DNA of 64,000 nt from Polaromonas eurypsychrophila. Lineage in GTDB: Bacteria > Pseudomonadota > Gammaproteobacteria > Burkholderiales > Burkholderiaceae_C. The translations under genes were made by a program, and so were the position numbers. The notes under the pieces were generated by a model, which saw only the letters and a program-made list of their open reading frames with translations, made no database searches and was not told the DNA's origin. Positions 8,770 through 17,710 of the stretch are shown here, one piece after another; position 1 is the stretch's first letter; each line of letters opens with the position of its first letter. The stretch lies in contig NZ_BMIG01000013.1 in assembly GCF_014641715.1 (NCBI RefSeq), forward strand, positions 1-64,000, given 5' to 3'.

Positions 8770-10349
8770 GCGGCAAATCCTTTCTGTTCAAGCACGGCCA
8801 CCAGCGGCGCAGGATCCAGGCCGCGCCAGCGGCCCATCACATACCCATCGGGCCGCACCAGAACCAGGGCTTGTGCAGCGGCATCGGGCAAACCATAACG
8901 CTGTCGCGCCTGGCCCAGGGTGTCGGCGTCTGGCTCTATCGCCAGCACCGCCACGCCCTTTTGCGGCAAGGCGCGCAGCGCATCCGGCAAGGCGCCATCG
9001 GCAAACACCAGACACAACATGTCGCGGCCGAAACATTGCGTCAGATGCAGCGGCCCGTCCGGCCCCGCCAGCAAGGCCTCCGGCGCCGGTGCGCCTGGGG
9101 CGGCCAGTTCGCTGGTCCAGTCGCCGGCCTGGGGCCCATTGAGGGGCGAGCCCACATAACGGACGGGCGAAGACTGGCGCGGATTAATCAGCGGGCGCAC
9201 CTTGTCATCACTGAGTGCCAAACGCAGGGTCGCTTCACGCATCAGCTTGAAGGCGAAGTTGGGCGGCGCCATGAATTCGGTGCTTTTGGCGCCGTAAGCA
9301 ATGTTTTCACGCGCCGCGTGCACACGTTCGATGGAATACGAATCGAGCAGGTCCTCATCCGCCCTGCCCTCAATCACCGCAGCCAGCTTCCAGGCCAGGT
9401 TACCGGCGTCATCGAGCCCGGAGTTGAGGCCGCGCACGCCGAAAATGGGCACCAAGTGGGCGGCATCACCGGCAAACAGGACGCGGCCGTGGCGGTAGCA
9501 GTCCAGGGTCAGGCACTTGGCGTTGTAGATCGAGATCCACAGCGGCTCCCAGGGCTGGTCCTCGCCAATCATGCGCAAATGGCTTGACACGCGCGGCAAG
9601 ACGTTTTCGGGCTTGACGGCTTCCAGCGGGTCTTCGTCGTCTCGAATCTGGTAATCGATGCGCCAGATGTCGTCGGGCTGGCGGTGCATCAGTATGGTGG
9701 AGCCGGGATTCGACGGCGGATCGAACCAGGCCAGGCGCTCCACCGGCCGTTTGGTCTTCTGCACGATGTCGACAATCACGTATCTGCCTTCATACTGCGT
9801 CCCCCGCAACTGCAGCCCCAGTTGCTCGCGAACCGTGCTGCGCCCGCCGTCGCAGGCGACCACCCAGTCGGCACGCACCGTGTGGGATCCATCCGGCGCC
9901 TGGATGTCCACCTCGGCACCGTCCACCATCGGCCGGACTGCAGTGACACGGCTGGACCAGCGCACATCCATACACGCGCCGCCGGCGCGATGGGCCAACT
10001 CCTCGACGTAAAACTGCTGAATGTTGACCATGGGCGCAAAACGCTGGCTGGGCTCGCTGGGCATCCGGAAATGCAGCACCTCGGCGTCGCGCCAGTAGCT
10101 GCGCCCGCCGAGCCAGGACAAGCCCTTTCCGACCAGCGGTTTGTCGGCGCCGACCCAGCCGAGGATTTCCTGAGACCGGCGGGACATACAGATGGCGCGG
10201 CTGCCGCTGCAGTAACCCTCATCGGCCTCGACCACCAGACAGCCGATGCCTTGGCGTGACAGCAGCGCGGCCAGCGTGAGGCCAACCGGGCCGCCACCAG
10301 CGATCAACACCGGCACATGGGGCGGAAGAGCGGAAACAGAGTTGGCCAT
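8766..10349 (-). CDS. FAD-dependent aromatic monooxygenase (MhpA/PheA/TfdB-like)
   Basis: A 527-residue class A flavoprotein. An N-terminal Rossmann motif (VLIAGGGPVGLTLAALLSRQG) binds FAD, WVVACDGGRSTVR is the DG fingerprint, and RVLFAGDAAHLVPIFGVRGLN is the GD motif that contacts the ribityl chain. The C-terminus has a thioredoxin-like region as in MhpA and phenol hydroxylases. It probably hydroxylates an aromatic ring ortho or para to an existing hydroxyl using NAD(P)H and O2. I chose the ATG at 10349 rather than 10406, since the latter lies inside the operator-like repeat. It heads an operon with DUF2783 and MarR and is divergent from a crotonase, which suggests an aromatic-acid route with CoA intermediates. 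Confidence 0.88.
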   Translation of the reverse strand: MANSVSALPPHVPVLIAGGGPVGLTLAALLSRQGIGCLVVEADEGYCSGSRAICMSRRSQEILGWVGADKPLVGKGLSWLGGRSYWRDAEVLHFRMPSEPSQRFAPMVNIQQFYVEELAHRAGGACMDVRWSSRVTAVRPMVDGAEVDIQAPDGSHTVRADWVVACDGGRSTVREQLGLQLRGTQYEGRYVIVDIVQKTKRPVERLAWFDPPSNPGSTILMHRQPDDIWRIDYQIRDDEDPLEAVKPENVLPRVSSHLRMIGEDQPWEPLWISIYNAKCLTLDCYRHGRVLFAGDAAHLVPIFGVRGLNSGLDDAGNLAWKLAAVIEGRADEDLLDSYSIERVHAARENIAYGAKSTEFMAPPNFAFKLMREATLRLALSDDKVRPLINPRQSSPVRYVGSPLNGPQAGDWTSELAAPGAPAPEALLAGPDGPLHLTQCFGRDMLCLVFADGALPDALRALPQKGVAVLAIEPDADTLGQARQRYGLPDAAAQALVLVRPDGYVMGRWRGLDPAPLVAVLEQKGFAA

Positions 10350-10365
10350 CAAGAGGATTCGGTTG

Positions 10366-10407
10366 GTTGCGCTCACAACTATAAATCCATCTGGTTGCAG
10401 GCGCAAC
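10366..10407. promoter_or_regulatory. two tandem GTTG-N6-CAAC operators
   Basis: GTTG-CGCTCA-CAAC at 10366-10379 and GTTG-CAGGCG-CAAC at 10394-10407 are both preceded by TG and their starts are 28 bases apart. The second extends to an 18-bp palindrome (TGGTTGC-AGGC-GCAACCA, 10392-10409). They sit in the gap between the divergent monooxygenase and crotonase genes. The most likely binder is the MarR protein encoded at the end of the monooxygenase operon; this is an inference. Confidence 0.6.
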
Positions 10408-10478
10408 CAATTGAAGCGGAAGCCACATCTTTTTCCGGGTGACTATGATGGTTTATCAACACAACAAGGAGACAAGAC

Positions 10479-11387
10479 ATGCCCGAATTCAGCACCCTGC
10501 GCATCGACAAGGACGCCGCTCACCCCCGCATCGCCCGCCTGCTGCTCAACCGCCCCGAGCGGCTCAACGCCATCAACGATGCGATGCCGCGCGAGATTCG
10601 TGCCGCCATCGACTGGGCGGCCGCCGAAGACGAGGTGCATGTGATCATCGTCGAAGGCGCGGGCAAAGGCTTTTGCGGCGGCTACGACCTCAACCACTTC
10701 GGGGAAGGCAACATCGACCACCCCTGCCAGCAGGAGAAGTTTCCCTGGGACCCGATGGTGGACTACGCCTATATGAAACGCAACACCGAAGACTTCATGA
10801 GCCTGTGGCGCAGCCCCAAGCCGACGATTGCCAAGGTGCACGGCTACGCGGCGGCCGGCGGCAGCGACATTGCGCTGTGCTGCGACCTGCTGGTGATGGC
10901 CGACGACGCGCGCATCGGCTACATGCCAACCCGCGTCTGGGGTTGTCCAACAACGGCGATGTGGACCTACCGCCTGGGTGCCACGCGTGCCAAACAACTC
11001 ATGTTCACCGGCGATACCATCGACGGGAAAAAGGCCGCCGACTGGGGCCTGGCCAATGAAAGTGTGCCGATCGACCAACTGGAAGCCGCCACCTTGAACC
11101 TTGCGTTACGTATTGCCGGCGTGCCGCGCTCACACCTGGCCATGCACAAGATGGTGGTGAATCAGGTCATGCTGACCATGGGGCTGGAGCAGACACAGAT
11201 GATGGCCACCGTGTTTGACGGCATCACCCGGCACAACCCGGAGGGCCTGTGGTTTCGCCGCTATGCGCAAACTGAAGGTTTCAAGGCCGCCGTAGAGTGG
11301 CGCGACAGCGGAGAGCCCGTCCCTGAAGGCGACGACGCGCGCGAGAAGGTGCGGCAGATGTCGGCCAACCGGCCGGAAGCGCTTTAG
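10479..11387 (+). CDS. enoyl-CoA hydratase/isomerase (crotonase) family protein
   Basis: A 302-residue crotonase-fold enzyme. Oxyanion-hole signatures are seen in [15 protein letters not shown] and [20 protein letters not shown]. It starts at ATG 10479 after AAGGAG. Classical hydratase glutamates are not obvious near the WGCPTTAMW segment, where Glu is usual, so the reaction could be hydration, isomerisation or C-C bond cleavage. A C-terminal tail of about 40 residues (to MSANRPEAL) is longer than in short crotonases. It is divergent from the FAD monooxygenase and likely shares its regulator. Its stop overlaps the convergent small gene at 11384. Confidence 0.85.
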   Translation: MPEFSTLRIDKDAAHPRIARLLLNRPERLNAINDAMPREIRAAIDWAAAEDEVHVIIVEGAGKGFCGGYDLNHFGEGNIDHPCQQEKFPWDPMVDYAYMKRNTEDFMSLWRSPKPTIAKVHGYAAAGGSDIALCCDLLVMADDARIGYMPTRVWGCPTTAMWTYRLGATRAKQLMFTGDTIDGKKAADWGLANESVPIDQLEAATLNLALRIAGVPRSHLAMHKMVVNQVMLTMGLEQTQMMATVFDGITRHNPEGLWFRRYAQTEGFKAAVEWRDSGEPVPEGDDAREKVRQMSANRPEAL

Positions 11388-11680
11388 CGGGCCCGCAAAA
11401 TCGCGCGCGCAGCCGCCATGTCGCGGTCGTAGAGGGCCTTGGCATCGCGCCGGCAGACCGTTCGCTCGGCCAAAGCCATGGCCGCGCATTCTTCCTGGTA
11501 GACCTTGTAGCCACCGCCCGCCTCATTGATGGCAGTGCGGTAGCGCTGCTGCGGCGTCATGTCAGGCACGGCACCGCGAGCCAGCAGTTGCTCTTCGATC
11601 GCCACCGGCTGGGCCAGCGCTGCCGAGGCAGTCACAGCCAGCACCAGGGACGCCACCAGCGATATCAAATTGTTTGACAT
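11384..11680 (-). CDS. small exported protein of unknown function
   Basis: A 98-residue protein with a signal peptide (about residues 1-23, cleavage likely after ALA in SAALAQP). The mature part is Ala/Arg-rich with two cysteines ([15 protein letters not shown]) that could form a disulfide in the periplasm. It overlaps by 4 bases the convergent crotonase gene. I do not recognise a family. Confidence 0.65.
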   Translation of the reverse strand: MSNNLISLVASLVLAVTASAALAQPVAIEEQLLARGAVPDMTPQQRYRTAINEAGGGYKVYQEECAAMALAERTVCRRDAKALYDRDMAAARAILRAR

Positions 11681-11737
11681 GGGAAGTCCGTTTTTGATGG
11701 CCCGATTTCAGGCCACAACGTGAAAGCTGAGAACGCC

Positions 11738-11938
11738 TTACTTCCTGCCTGAGCTATTGGGCTGGTTTTGAAGATGCAGCGGCGGCTTGTCGGGCATGTT
11801 CTGCGATTCCACGCGGGCCTTGACACTGGCCTGGCTGTTGGCCGCTTTCTCGGCAAGGGCTTGCTGGTTCCCCAGGGGTTTGGGATGTTTGGAGCCGCCG
11901 GTGGTGAGGCCAGATGGGTCCGGTTTGCCTGATTTCAT
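11738..11938 (-). CDS. small hydrophilic protein of unknown function
   Basis: A 66-residue, Gln/Lys/Pro/Ser-rich protein beginning MKSGKPDPSGLTTGG with no hydrophobic segment; probably cytoplasmic and disordered. AAAGGAAG lies 7 bases before the ATG, which supports real translation. No recognised domain and no cysteine. Confidence 0.55.
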   Translation of the reverse strand: MKSGKPDPSGLTTGGSKHPKPLGNQQALAEKAANSQASVKARVESQNMPDKPPLHLQNQPNSSGRK

Positions 11939-12052
11939 GATTTGTCTTCCTTTGCAACTGGCTGCGACGGCAACCTGTGCTTTAACCTTAAAGCTGCCGC
12001 CGCGGCGCTGGCGTCAGCAGGTCGGCAAGGCGGTTGTAGGCCTGTACGCCAA

Positions 12053-12083
12053 TAAAAAAGGCCAGGCACCCGGCCTGGCCTTG
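12053..12083 (-). terminator. intrinsic terminator of the CHRD gene
   Basis: On the minus strand a GC-rich stem (AAGGCCAGGC pairing with GCCTGGCCTT around CGGGT) is followed by TTTTTTATT. It lies about 25 bases after the stop codon of the CHRD lipoprotein gene. Confidence 0.8.
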
Positions 12084-12104
12084 TTGCGCACGCGGCGCGC
12101 TGCG

Positions 12105-12560
12105 TCAGGGACGCACAGTCATCTGACCGCGAATCTCGCCGCCCGGAAATTTTGCAGTGTGGATGTTGGCATACCACCTGCCCGCCAGCAGGTCAGCGGC
12201 CTGGGCGGCCGTCAGCGTGGCTTCCCCCGACATGGGGCTGGTCACCGCACCGGTGAAAGGCAGAGAAACGCCTGCATTGGCCCCAACCATGGCCGGACCA
12301 TGAAAGTGGCCTGCAGTTGCCGGACCACTCAGGCCGTTGTACGACAACTGCCACTTGAGCATATTGGTATCCTTGTTCAGCACCGCATCGACCTGGCCGG
12401 TGGCGCTGGTGGCAGCGGGCGGAACTTCATTGGCACCGCGCATTTGCGTGGTAACGGTAACCAGATTGGATTTGCCCGGCATCATGCCGCAACCCGCAAC
12501 GAAGACAACAAGGGCGGTAGCCGCCAGGAATGAGCGCGGGGCTTGACGAAAGGTCATCAT
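12105..12560 (-). CDS. CHRD-domain lipoprotein
   Basis: A 151-residue protein with a lipoprotein signal (FLAATALVVFVAGC; lipid-modified Cys at about residue 23) and then a CHRD domain. Domain signatures are ANEVPP near the start, GHFHGPA in the middle and WYANIHTAKFPGGEIRGQ at the end. CHRD was named after chordin; in bacteria it forms a beta-sandwich of unknown role in secreted or surface proteins. I chose an internal start (ATG at 12560, or the next ATG at 12557) because the signal sequence follows directly; the longer frame adds 49 residues that do not look like a signal. It is followed by a clear terminator. Confidence 0.8.
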   Translation of the reverse strand: MMTFRQAPRSFLAATALVVFVAGCGMMPGKSNLVTVTTQMRGANEVPPAATSATGQVDAVLNKDTNMLKWQLSYNGLSGPATAGHFHGPAMVGANAGVSLPFTGAVTSPMSGEATLTAAQAADLLAGRWYANIHTAKFPGGEIRGQMTVRP

Positions 12561-12816
12561 GGTCTTGTCCGGTAAGTGAGGAAAGAGACATCTTAGCCCC
12601 GCACGGCCGGTTCGGATGTAGGACATCCACTTGTGGTGCGCACCCGCGCTTGAGAACACAGGCGGCATGCTGCCCTTCAAGGTCGGGATTAGCTTGCTCT
12701 TGTTCAAGGAGCAGCACCTGCAGTCCGAAAAAACGCCAGCGCCTCGGCCCTCGTCCTACGGCATCCCCGGCTGCCAACCGACAATTTGAAGTGCGCCATT
12801 TGCTTAAAGTCAGCGT

Positions 12817-13737
12817 ATGGCATCACGCGCATTATGGAAAGGGGCCATCAGCTTCGGGCTGGTGCATATTCCCGTCTCACTTCACTCCGCCACCACGGAG
12901 AGCGGGGTTGACTTCGACTGGCTGGACAAACGCAGCATGGACCCAGTGGGTTACAAGCGCATCAACAAGAAAACCGGCAAGGAAATCACCAGGGAAAACA
13001 TTGTCAAGGGCATTGAGTATGAAGATGGCCAGTATGTGGTGCTCTCCCCCGAGGAGATCGCCGCGGCCTATCCCAAAACCACGCAGACCATCGAGATCGA
13101 AAGTTTTGTGCCCAACACCGACATTCCCTTTGTCTACCTGGAGCGGCCCTATTACGTCGTCCCCATCAACAAAGGCAAGAAAGTCTACGCATTGCTGCGC
13201 GACACCCTGCTCAAGACCCAGCGCGTCGGCATTGCACGCGTGGTGATCCAGACCAAGCAACATCTGGCTGTTCTGGTGCCATCCGGTCCGGGGCTGATCC
13301 TGAACCTGCTGCGCTGGGGTGCTGACATTCGCACCTGGGAAGACCTGGACCTGCCGCCCGAAGGCTCTAAAGCCGCTGGCCTCAGTGACAAGGAGCTATC
13401 CATGGCCAAACAACTAGTTGACGACATGACCGGGAAGTGGAAACCAGACCAGTTCAGCGACTCCTTCAAGGACGACATCATGGCGCTGGTCCAGCAAAAG
13501 GTGAAAGAAGGCAAGGTCGAAACCGTTGAGCAGCCTGAAGCAGATGAGGAAAGCACCGATCAGTCCGGCGCCAAGATCATCGACCTGACCGAGTTGCTGC
13601 AGCGCAGCCTGCGCAACAAGGGCGGTGCAGCCAAGGCGGACGACCCGGCGGCCAAAACGCCCGCCAAAAAGGTGGTGGCCAAAGCCACGCGCAAACCTGC
13701 TGCAAAAGCCGTCCCGGCGCGTCGCAAGGCGGCCTGA
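12817..13737 (+). CDS. ku: non-homologous end-joining protein Ku
   Basis: A 306-residue bacterial Ku. It starts MASRALWKGAISFGLVHIPVSL, the family hallmark, and carries the ring-forming core to about residue 255 (FVPNTDIPFVYLERPYYV, KVYALLRDTL). Ku homodimers encircle DNA ends and recruit LigD for non-homologous end joining. The C-terminus (about 265-306) is a Lys/Ala-rich tail with repeated PAKK/RKPAAK units. Such tails are common in Burkholderiales Ku and probably bind DNA. ligD follows after 22 bases, so the two are co-transcribed. Confidence 0.95.
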   Translation: MASRALWKGAISFGLVHIPVSLHSATTESGVDFDWLDKRSMDPVGYKRINKKTGKEITRENIVKGIEYEDGQYVVLSPEEIAAAYPKTTQTIEIESFVPNTDIPFVYLERPYYVVPINKGKKVYALLRDTLLKTQRVGIARVVIQTKQHLAVLVPSGPGLILNLLRWGADIRTWEDLDLPPEGSKAAGLSDKELSMAKQLVDDMTGKWKPDQFSDSFKDDIMALVQQKVKEGKVETVEQPEADEESTDQSGAKIIDLTELLQRSLRNKGGAAKADDPAAKTPAKKVVAKATRKPAAKAVPARRKAA

Positions 13738-13759
13738 AGCCGGCACCGCCCGAGACACC

Positions 13760-16387
13760 ATGGCGATTGCCGACCTGCTGGAAGGTTACCGCAGCAAGCG
13801 GGACTTCCGCCGCACACCGGAGCCTGTTGCTGGCGGTCGACGCTCGAAGACCCTGCGTTTTGTGGTCCAGAAACACGATGCCAGCCATATGCACTATGAC
13901 CTCCGGCTCGAACTCGACGGCACTTTGAAAAGCTGGGCCGTGCCCAAAGGCCCCAGCCTGGACCCGAAGCTCAAACGCATGGCCGTGCAGGTCGAAGACC
14001 ATCCGATCTCTTATGCGCATTTTGAGGGCCACATCCCGGAAAAGCAATACGGCGCGGGCAACGTCATCGTCTGGGACCACGGCCATTGGCTGCCGCTCGG
14101 CGATCCCTCCAAAGCCATAAAAAGCGGCAAGCTCAAGTTCGAACTGCAAGGTGCCAAGCTCAAGGGACACTGGACGCTGGTGCGCATGCACGGCAAGGCC
14201 GACGAGCGCCAGCCGCCGTGGCTGCTGATCAAGGAGAACGACGACGAAGCGCAGGCCGCTGCCGACTACGACGTGCTGGAAGCCCTGCCCGACAGCGTGC
14301 TCACCGGCAAGCCACTTTCGCCCAGAAAAACAATGGCCGACAAAAGCGCCGCAACCAGAAAAACGACGGCCTTACCTGCCGCCAAAACCACCCGACGCCG
14401 ATTGCCGCCGGACGCGGTCAAGGCCGCGCTTCCGCAGACGCTGGGGCCCGAGCTCGCGACCCTGGTCACGGCGCTGCCAGAAGATGACGACGACTGGGTG
14501 TATGAAATCAAGTTCGACGGCTACCGCCTGATGACGCGTATCGACGGCAAGTCCATTCAGTGTTTTACGCGCAACGGTCACAACTGGTCGGCCAAACTTC
14601 CGGCCCTGGTGAAAACGCTGGCGCAACTGGGCCTGCGCTCGGGCTGGCTGGACGGCGAGATCGTCGTGAACGGCAAGGAAGGTATCCCCGACTTCAGCGC
14701 GTTACAAAATGCCTTCGACAGCGCCAGCACGGCACCCATTGTTTATTACCTGTTCGACATGCCGTTTTATGCGGGTCACGACCTGCGCCAGGTGCCGCTT
14801 GTCGAGCGCCGCAAGCTGCTGCGCGGCCTGGTCAGTGGCGCCGGGCTGGATCATGTGCGGTTCAGCGAAACTTTCGACAGCGGCGCACAAGATCTGCTCG
14901 ATTCGACACGCCTTCTTGGGCTGGAAGGCGTGATCGGCAAACGCGCATCGTCCACTTACGTCTCGCGCCGTTCCACCGACTGGATCAAGGTCAAGACCCA
15001 GTTGCGCCAGGAATTGGTGATTGGCGGCTACACCGAACCCCAGGGTTCGCGCACCGGCCTGGGCGCGCTGATGCTCGGCGTCTACAACGACAAGGGCGAA
15101 CTCAAACATGTCGGCAATGTGGGCACAGGTTTTGATGAAAAAACTCTGCACAGCCTGATGGCAGTCCTGAAGCCGCTGGCTACACCCCGACCGGCATTTA
15201 TCGGCTTGCCTTCCTCGGTGAAGGGCCACTGGGTCCGGCCCAAGCTGGTGGCCGAGGTGGTTTTTGCGCAGTGGACCCACGCCGGCTACATCCGGCATGC
15301 GGTGTTCCAGGGCCTGCGCAGCGACAAGCCGGCACGCAAGGTCGTGCGTGAATCAGCCCTACCCGTGGAGAAAGTCATGGCATCGAAAAGGCCCGCCATT
15401 GCAAAAAAAGTAGCGGCGAAAAAAGCCGTGCCTAAAAAGGTCGTGCCTGCCTTGCCGCCGGTCGGCACCGGCAAGCTGCGTATCACCCATCCGGAACGCG
15501 TGATTGATCCTGGAACCGGCTTCACCAAGCTGGATTTGATTGAACACTACGCGCGCGTGGCGCCGCTGATCCTGCCGCATCTGAAGGCCAGACCGGTGTC
15601 CCTGGTGCGGGCGCCCGATGGCATCGCCGGCGAACAATTTTTCCAAAAACACGCTGAGGCCACGAGTATTCCCGGCATCAAGCTGCTTGATCCGAAGTTC
15701 GACCCCGGCCATGATCCGTTGCTTGAGATCGCTTCCGCGGAAACCCTGCTGGCCGCCACCCAACTCAACGTGATGGAGTTCCACACATGGAACGCCACGA
15801 CGAAGGCAATCGACAAGCCTGACCGCATGATCTTCGACCTTGACCCCGGTGAAGGCGTCGCCTGGTGCCAGGTGCAGGAGGCGGCGCAACTGGTGCAGGC
15901 CTTCCTGAAAGAGCTGGGTCTGCCCTGCTTCCTGAAAACCAGCGGCGGCAAGGGCCTGCATGTGGTGGTGCCGCTCAAGCCTTTACATGGCTGGGACACG
16001 GTCAAGGGCTTTTCGCAGGCCATCGTGCAACACCTGGCCCGCGTGATCCCGGAGCGGTTTGTCGCCAAAAGCGGGCCGCGCAACCGGGTCGGCAAGATCT
16101 TCCCGGACTACCTCCGCAACGGTTTCGGCGCCACCACCGTCTGCGCATGGTCGGTGCGTGCCCGGCCCGGCATGGGCGTGTCAATGCCGATGGCCTGGGA
16201 GGAGCTTGGCAAATTGAAAAACGCGGCGCATTGGGATGTGCGCAACATCGGCGAGCGGCTGTCCACGGGTAACTCGCCGTGGTCAGCCTACGAGAACTTG
16301 CGGGCCACGCTGTCTTCGGCCATGCAGGCCATGGACTTCAAACCCGGTGTCCAACCCGTCAGGGCGCCGCGTTCCCGCACATCCTGA
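13760..16387 (+). CDS. ligD: multifunctional DNA ligase D (phosphoesterase-ligase-polymerase)
   Basis: An 875-residue NHEJ enzyme with Pseudomonas-type order: 3'-phosphoesterase (about residues 25-190; VVQKHDASHMHYDLRLEL), ATP-dependent ligase (about 220-540; nucleotidyl-accepting Lys251 in YEIKFDGYR), a Lys/Ala linker (KRPAIAKKVAAKKAVPKK), and an archaeo-eukaryotic primase-like polymerase (about 580-870; MIFDLDPGEG metal-binding aspartates, TSGGKGLHV). It trims, fills and seals double-strand breaks with Ku. The start at 13760 was chosen over an upstream frame that runs inside ku. All three active sites look intact. Confidence 0.95.
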   Translation: MAIADLLEGYRSKRDFRRTPEPVAGGRRSKTLRFVVQKHDASHMHYDLRLELDGTLKSWAVPKGPSLDPKLKRMAVQVEDHPISYAHFEGHIPEKQYGAGNVIVWDHGHWLPLGDPSKAIKSGKLKFELQGAKLKGHWTLVRMHGKADERQPPWLLIKENDDEAQAAADYDVLEALPDSVLTGKPLSPRKTMADKSAATRKTTALPAAKTTRRRLPPDAVKAALPQTLGPELATLVTALPEDDDDWVYEIKFDGYRLMTRIDGKSIQCFTRNGHNWSAKLPALVKTLAQLGLRSGWLDGEIVVNGKEGIPDFSALQNAFDSASTAPIVYYLFDMPFYAGHDLRQVPLVERRKLLRGLVSGAGLDHVRFSETFDSGAQDLLDSTRLLGLEGVIGKRASSTYVSRRSTDWIKVKTQLRQELVIGGYTEPQGSRTGLGALMLGVYNDKGELKHVGNVGTGFDEKTLHSLMAVLKPLATPRPAFIGLPSSVKGHWVRPKLVAEVVFAQWTHAGYIRHAVFQGLRSDKPARKVVRESALPVEKVMASKRPAIAKKVAAKKAVPKKVVPALPPVGTGKLRITHPERVIDPGTGFTKLDLIEHYARVAPLILPHLKARPVSLVRAPDGIAGEQFFQKHAEATSIPGIKLLDPKFDPGHDPLLEIASAETLLAATQLNVMEFHTWNATTKAIDKPDRMIFDLDPGEGVAWCQVQEAAQLVQAFLKELGLPCFLKTSGGKGLHVVVPLKPLHGWDTVKGFSQAIVQHLARVIPERFVAKSGPRNRVGKIFPDYLRNGFGATTVCAWSVRARPGMGVSMPMAWEELGKLKNAAHWDVRNIGERLSTGNSPWSAYENLRATLSSAMQAMDFKPGVQPVRAPRSRTS

Positions 16388-16559
16388 TCCCGTGGCTTGT
16401 AGGCGCGCCATCACACGCACACGCGCTGCACGCCGACACCAGCGCGGCCCGGTTGCCGCCTGCTGCCGCGCCAGCCTGTGCGTATCGTCCATCCATCTCC
16501 GGTGCATTTATTGCAACCGGATTTCGATCAAGATTTTTGTTATCCCCCGGGAGCCCGCC

Positions 16560-16697
16560 ATGAAATACGTTTTTCCCGCACTGCCTTTGCTGCTTGCCGT
16601 GGTCTTTCTCACCGGCTGCCCGCAATCGAGAACACCTGACACGCCGCCGATGGTGCCGCAACCCAAAGCTTCCCTGAGCCTGCCGGGGGTCGTCTGA
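16560..16697 (+). CDS. very small lipoprotein
   Basis: A 45-residue protein: a lipoprotein signal (LPLLLAVVFLTGC) and then only about 26 Pro-rich residues with no recognisable domain. GGGAG lies 7 bases before the ATG. It is followed after 26 bases by another small lipoprotein gene in the same direction. It may be an envelope tether similar in size to entericidin-like peptides, but there is no sequence match that I can claim. Confidence 0.55.
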   Translation: MKYVFPALPLLLAVVFLTGCPQSRTPDTPPMVPQPKASLSLPGVV

Positions 16698-16723
16698 ACG
16701 CGCACCCGAGGCCGGAAGGCGAT

Positions 16724-17038
16724 ATGCTATTGGCCGCAGGCCTGACAGCTGCGCTCATCGCCGCTTTGTTATCGGCTTGCGGTGGCATGCGTGAAGTGCA
16801 AGGCAGCGCCGCGCAAAAGGTCGAACTCAACGGACTGAACTACCAGGTCGAGCAGATCACCGCCAGCACCTGGACCGCCTCGCCGCCCGCCGGTCGACCG
16901 AGTTCTGCCCAACAAAGTGTCGCCTTGGTCAAAGCCATCGAGAAGGCATCGGGTTGCAAGGTAACTGACAGCAGCCCCGGCCTGCACGGCACGGCGCTGA
17001 ATGCGCAGGTGGACTGCGGCAGCAGGCTGAAAAACTAG
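16724..17038 (+). CDS. small lipoprotein of unknown function
   Basis: A 104-residue protein with a lipoprotein signal (ALIAALLSAC, lipid Cys at about residue 19). The mature region begins GGMREVQGSAAQKVELNGL and ends with two cysteines (ASGCKVTDSS, QVDCGSRL) likely to form a disulfide. GGAAGG precedes the ATG. Possibly co-transcribed with the 45-residue lipoprotein upstream. No family recognised. Confidence 0.6.
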   Translation: MLLAAGLTAALIAALLSACGGMREVQGSAAQKVELNGLNYQVEQITASTWTASPPAGRPSSAQQSVALVKAIEKASGCKVTDSSPGLHGTALNAQVDCGSRLKN

Positions 17039-17207
17039 TCAAATATGGCCTCAACCCATGTCCAGATTGCATACTCAGATATTGAAACCATAGCAAACAA
17101 AACCTTGCACACCCGGGGCCAAGCTATGCATAACTTTACCGGCCAAACGCGTACACCGCATGCCCAACACGCCAATACTGACATTGACAACACCAAGGAG
17201 CTTCACC

Positions 17208-17639
17208 ATGATTATCCAACACCCACTGAAGACAATCCTGTTGGCCGCCGTGCTTGCGGGCGCCGCCGCCACCCCGGCGCTGGCGCAGATCACCATCAAT
17301 ATCGGGGTGGCGCCGCCACCGGTCCAGTACGAAGCGGTGCCGGTGCTGGCGCCGACGCAGACCTGGGCGCCTGGTTACTGGGCCTGGAACGGCGACCGTC
17401 ATGTCTGGGTGAGTGGCCGCGCAATCGCAAAACGCGATGGCTACCGCTGGGCGCCTGACCATTGGGAACCCCGCGGCAATGGTTACCACCGCCAGCCCGG
17501 CTATTGGGTTCGCGATTCCAGCTATGTGGTGGTCAAAGAGAAGAAGGCCAAAAAACATAAACATGACCACGATGACGACGATCATGACGATGACAAAAAG
17601 CATGGCAAGCGCCACGGCAAGGGTCACCACAAGGACTAA
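17208..17639 (+). CDS. YXWGXW-repeat exported protein with His/Asp/Lys tail
   Basis: A 143-residue exported protein. The signal peptide covers about residues 1-27 (ending PALAQ). The middle holds aromatic repeats (WAPGYWAWNGDRHVWVSG, WAPDHWEPRGNGYHRQPGYW) of the YXWGXW class. The C-terminal 35 residues are almost only Lys, His and Asp (KKHKHDHDDDDHDDD region), a likely divalent-metal-binding or very charged tail. AAGGAG is 8 bases before the ATG at 17208, which is preferred over 17160. It ends in a strong shared terminator. Role unknown; periplasmic or surface location is inferred. Confidence 0.75.
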   Translation: MIIQHPLKTILLAAVLAGAAATPALAQITINIGVAPPPVQYEAVPVLAPTQTWAPGYWAWNGDRHVWVSGRAIAKRDGYRWAPDHWEPRGNGYHRQPGYWVRDSSYVVVKEKKAKKHKHDHDDDDHDDDKKHGKRHGKGHHKD

Positions 17640-17662
17640 CTCCCGGCACCGCAAAGACACAA

Positions 17663-17692
17663 AAAAAAGCCGGCAACACGCCGGCTTTTTTT
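17663..17692. terminator. bidirectional intrinsic terminator
   Basis: The stem GCCGGC..GCCGGC around AACAC is flanked by eight A on the left and seven T on the right, so it works on both strands. It lies between the convergent YXWGXW gene and the DUF2383-type gene. Confidence 0.9.
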
Positions 17693-17710
17693 AGACTAGC
17701 AGCGCGACGT

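Noticed and set aside
8145..9587. 480-codon open frame on the plus strand
   Set aside because: Spans the antisense of MarR, DUF2783 and the monooxygenase; cannot be a gene alongside these.
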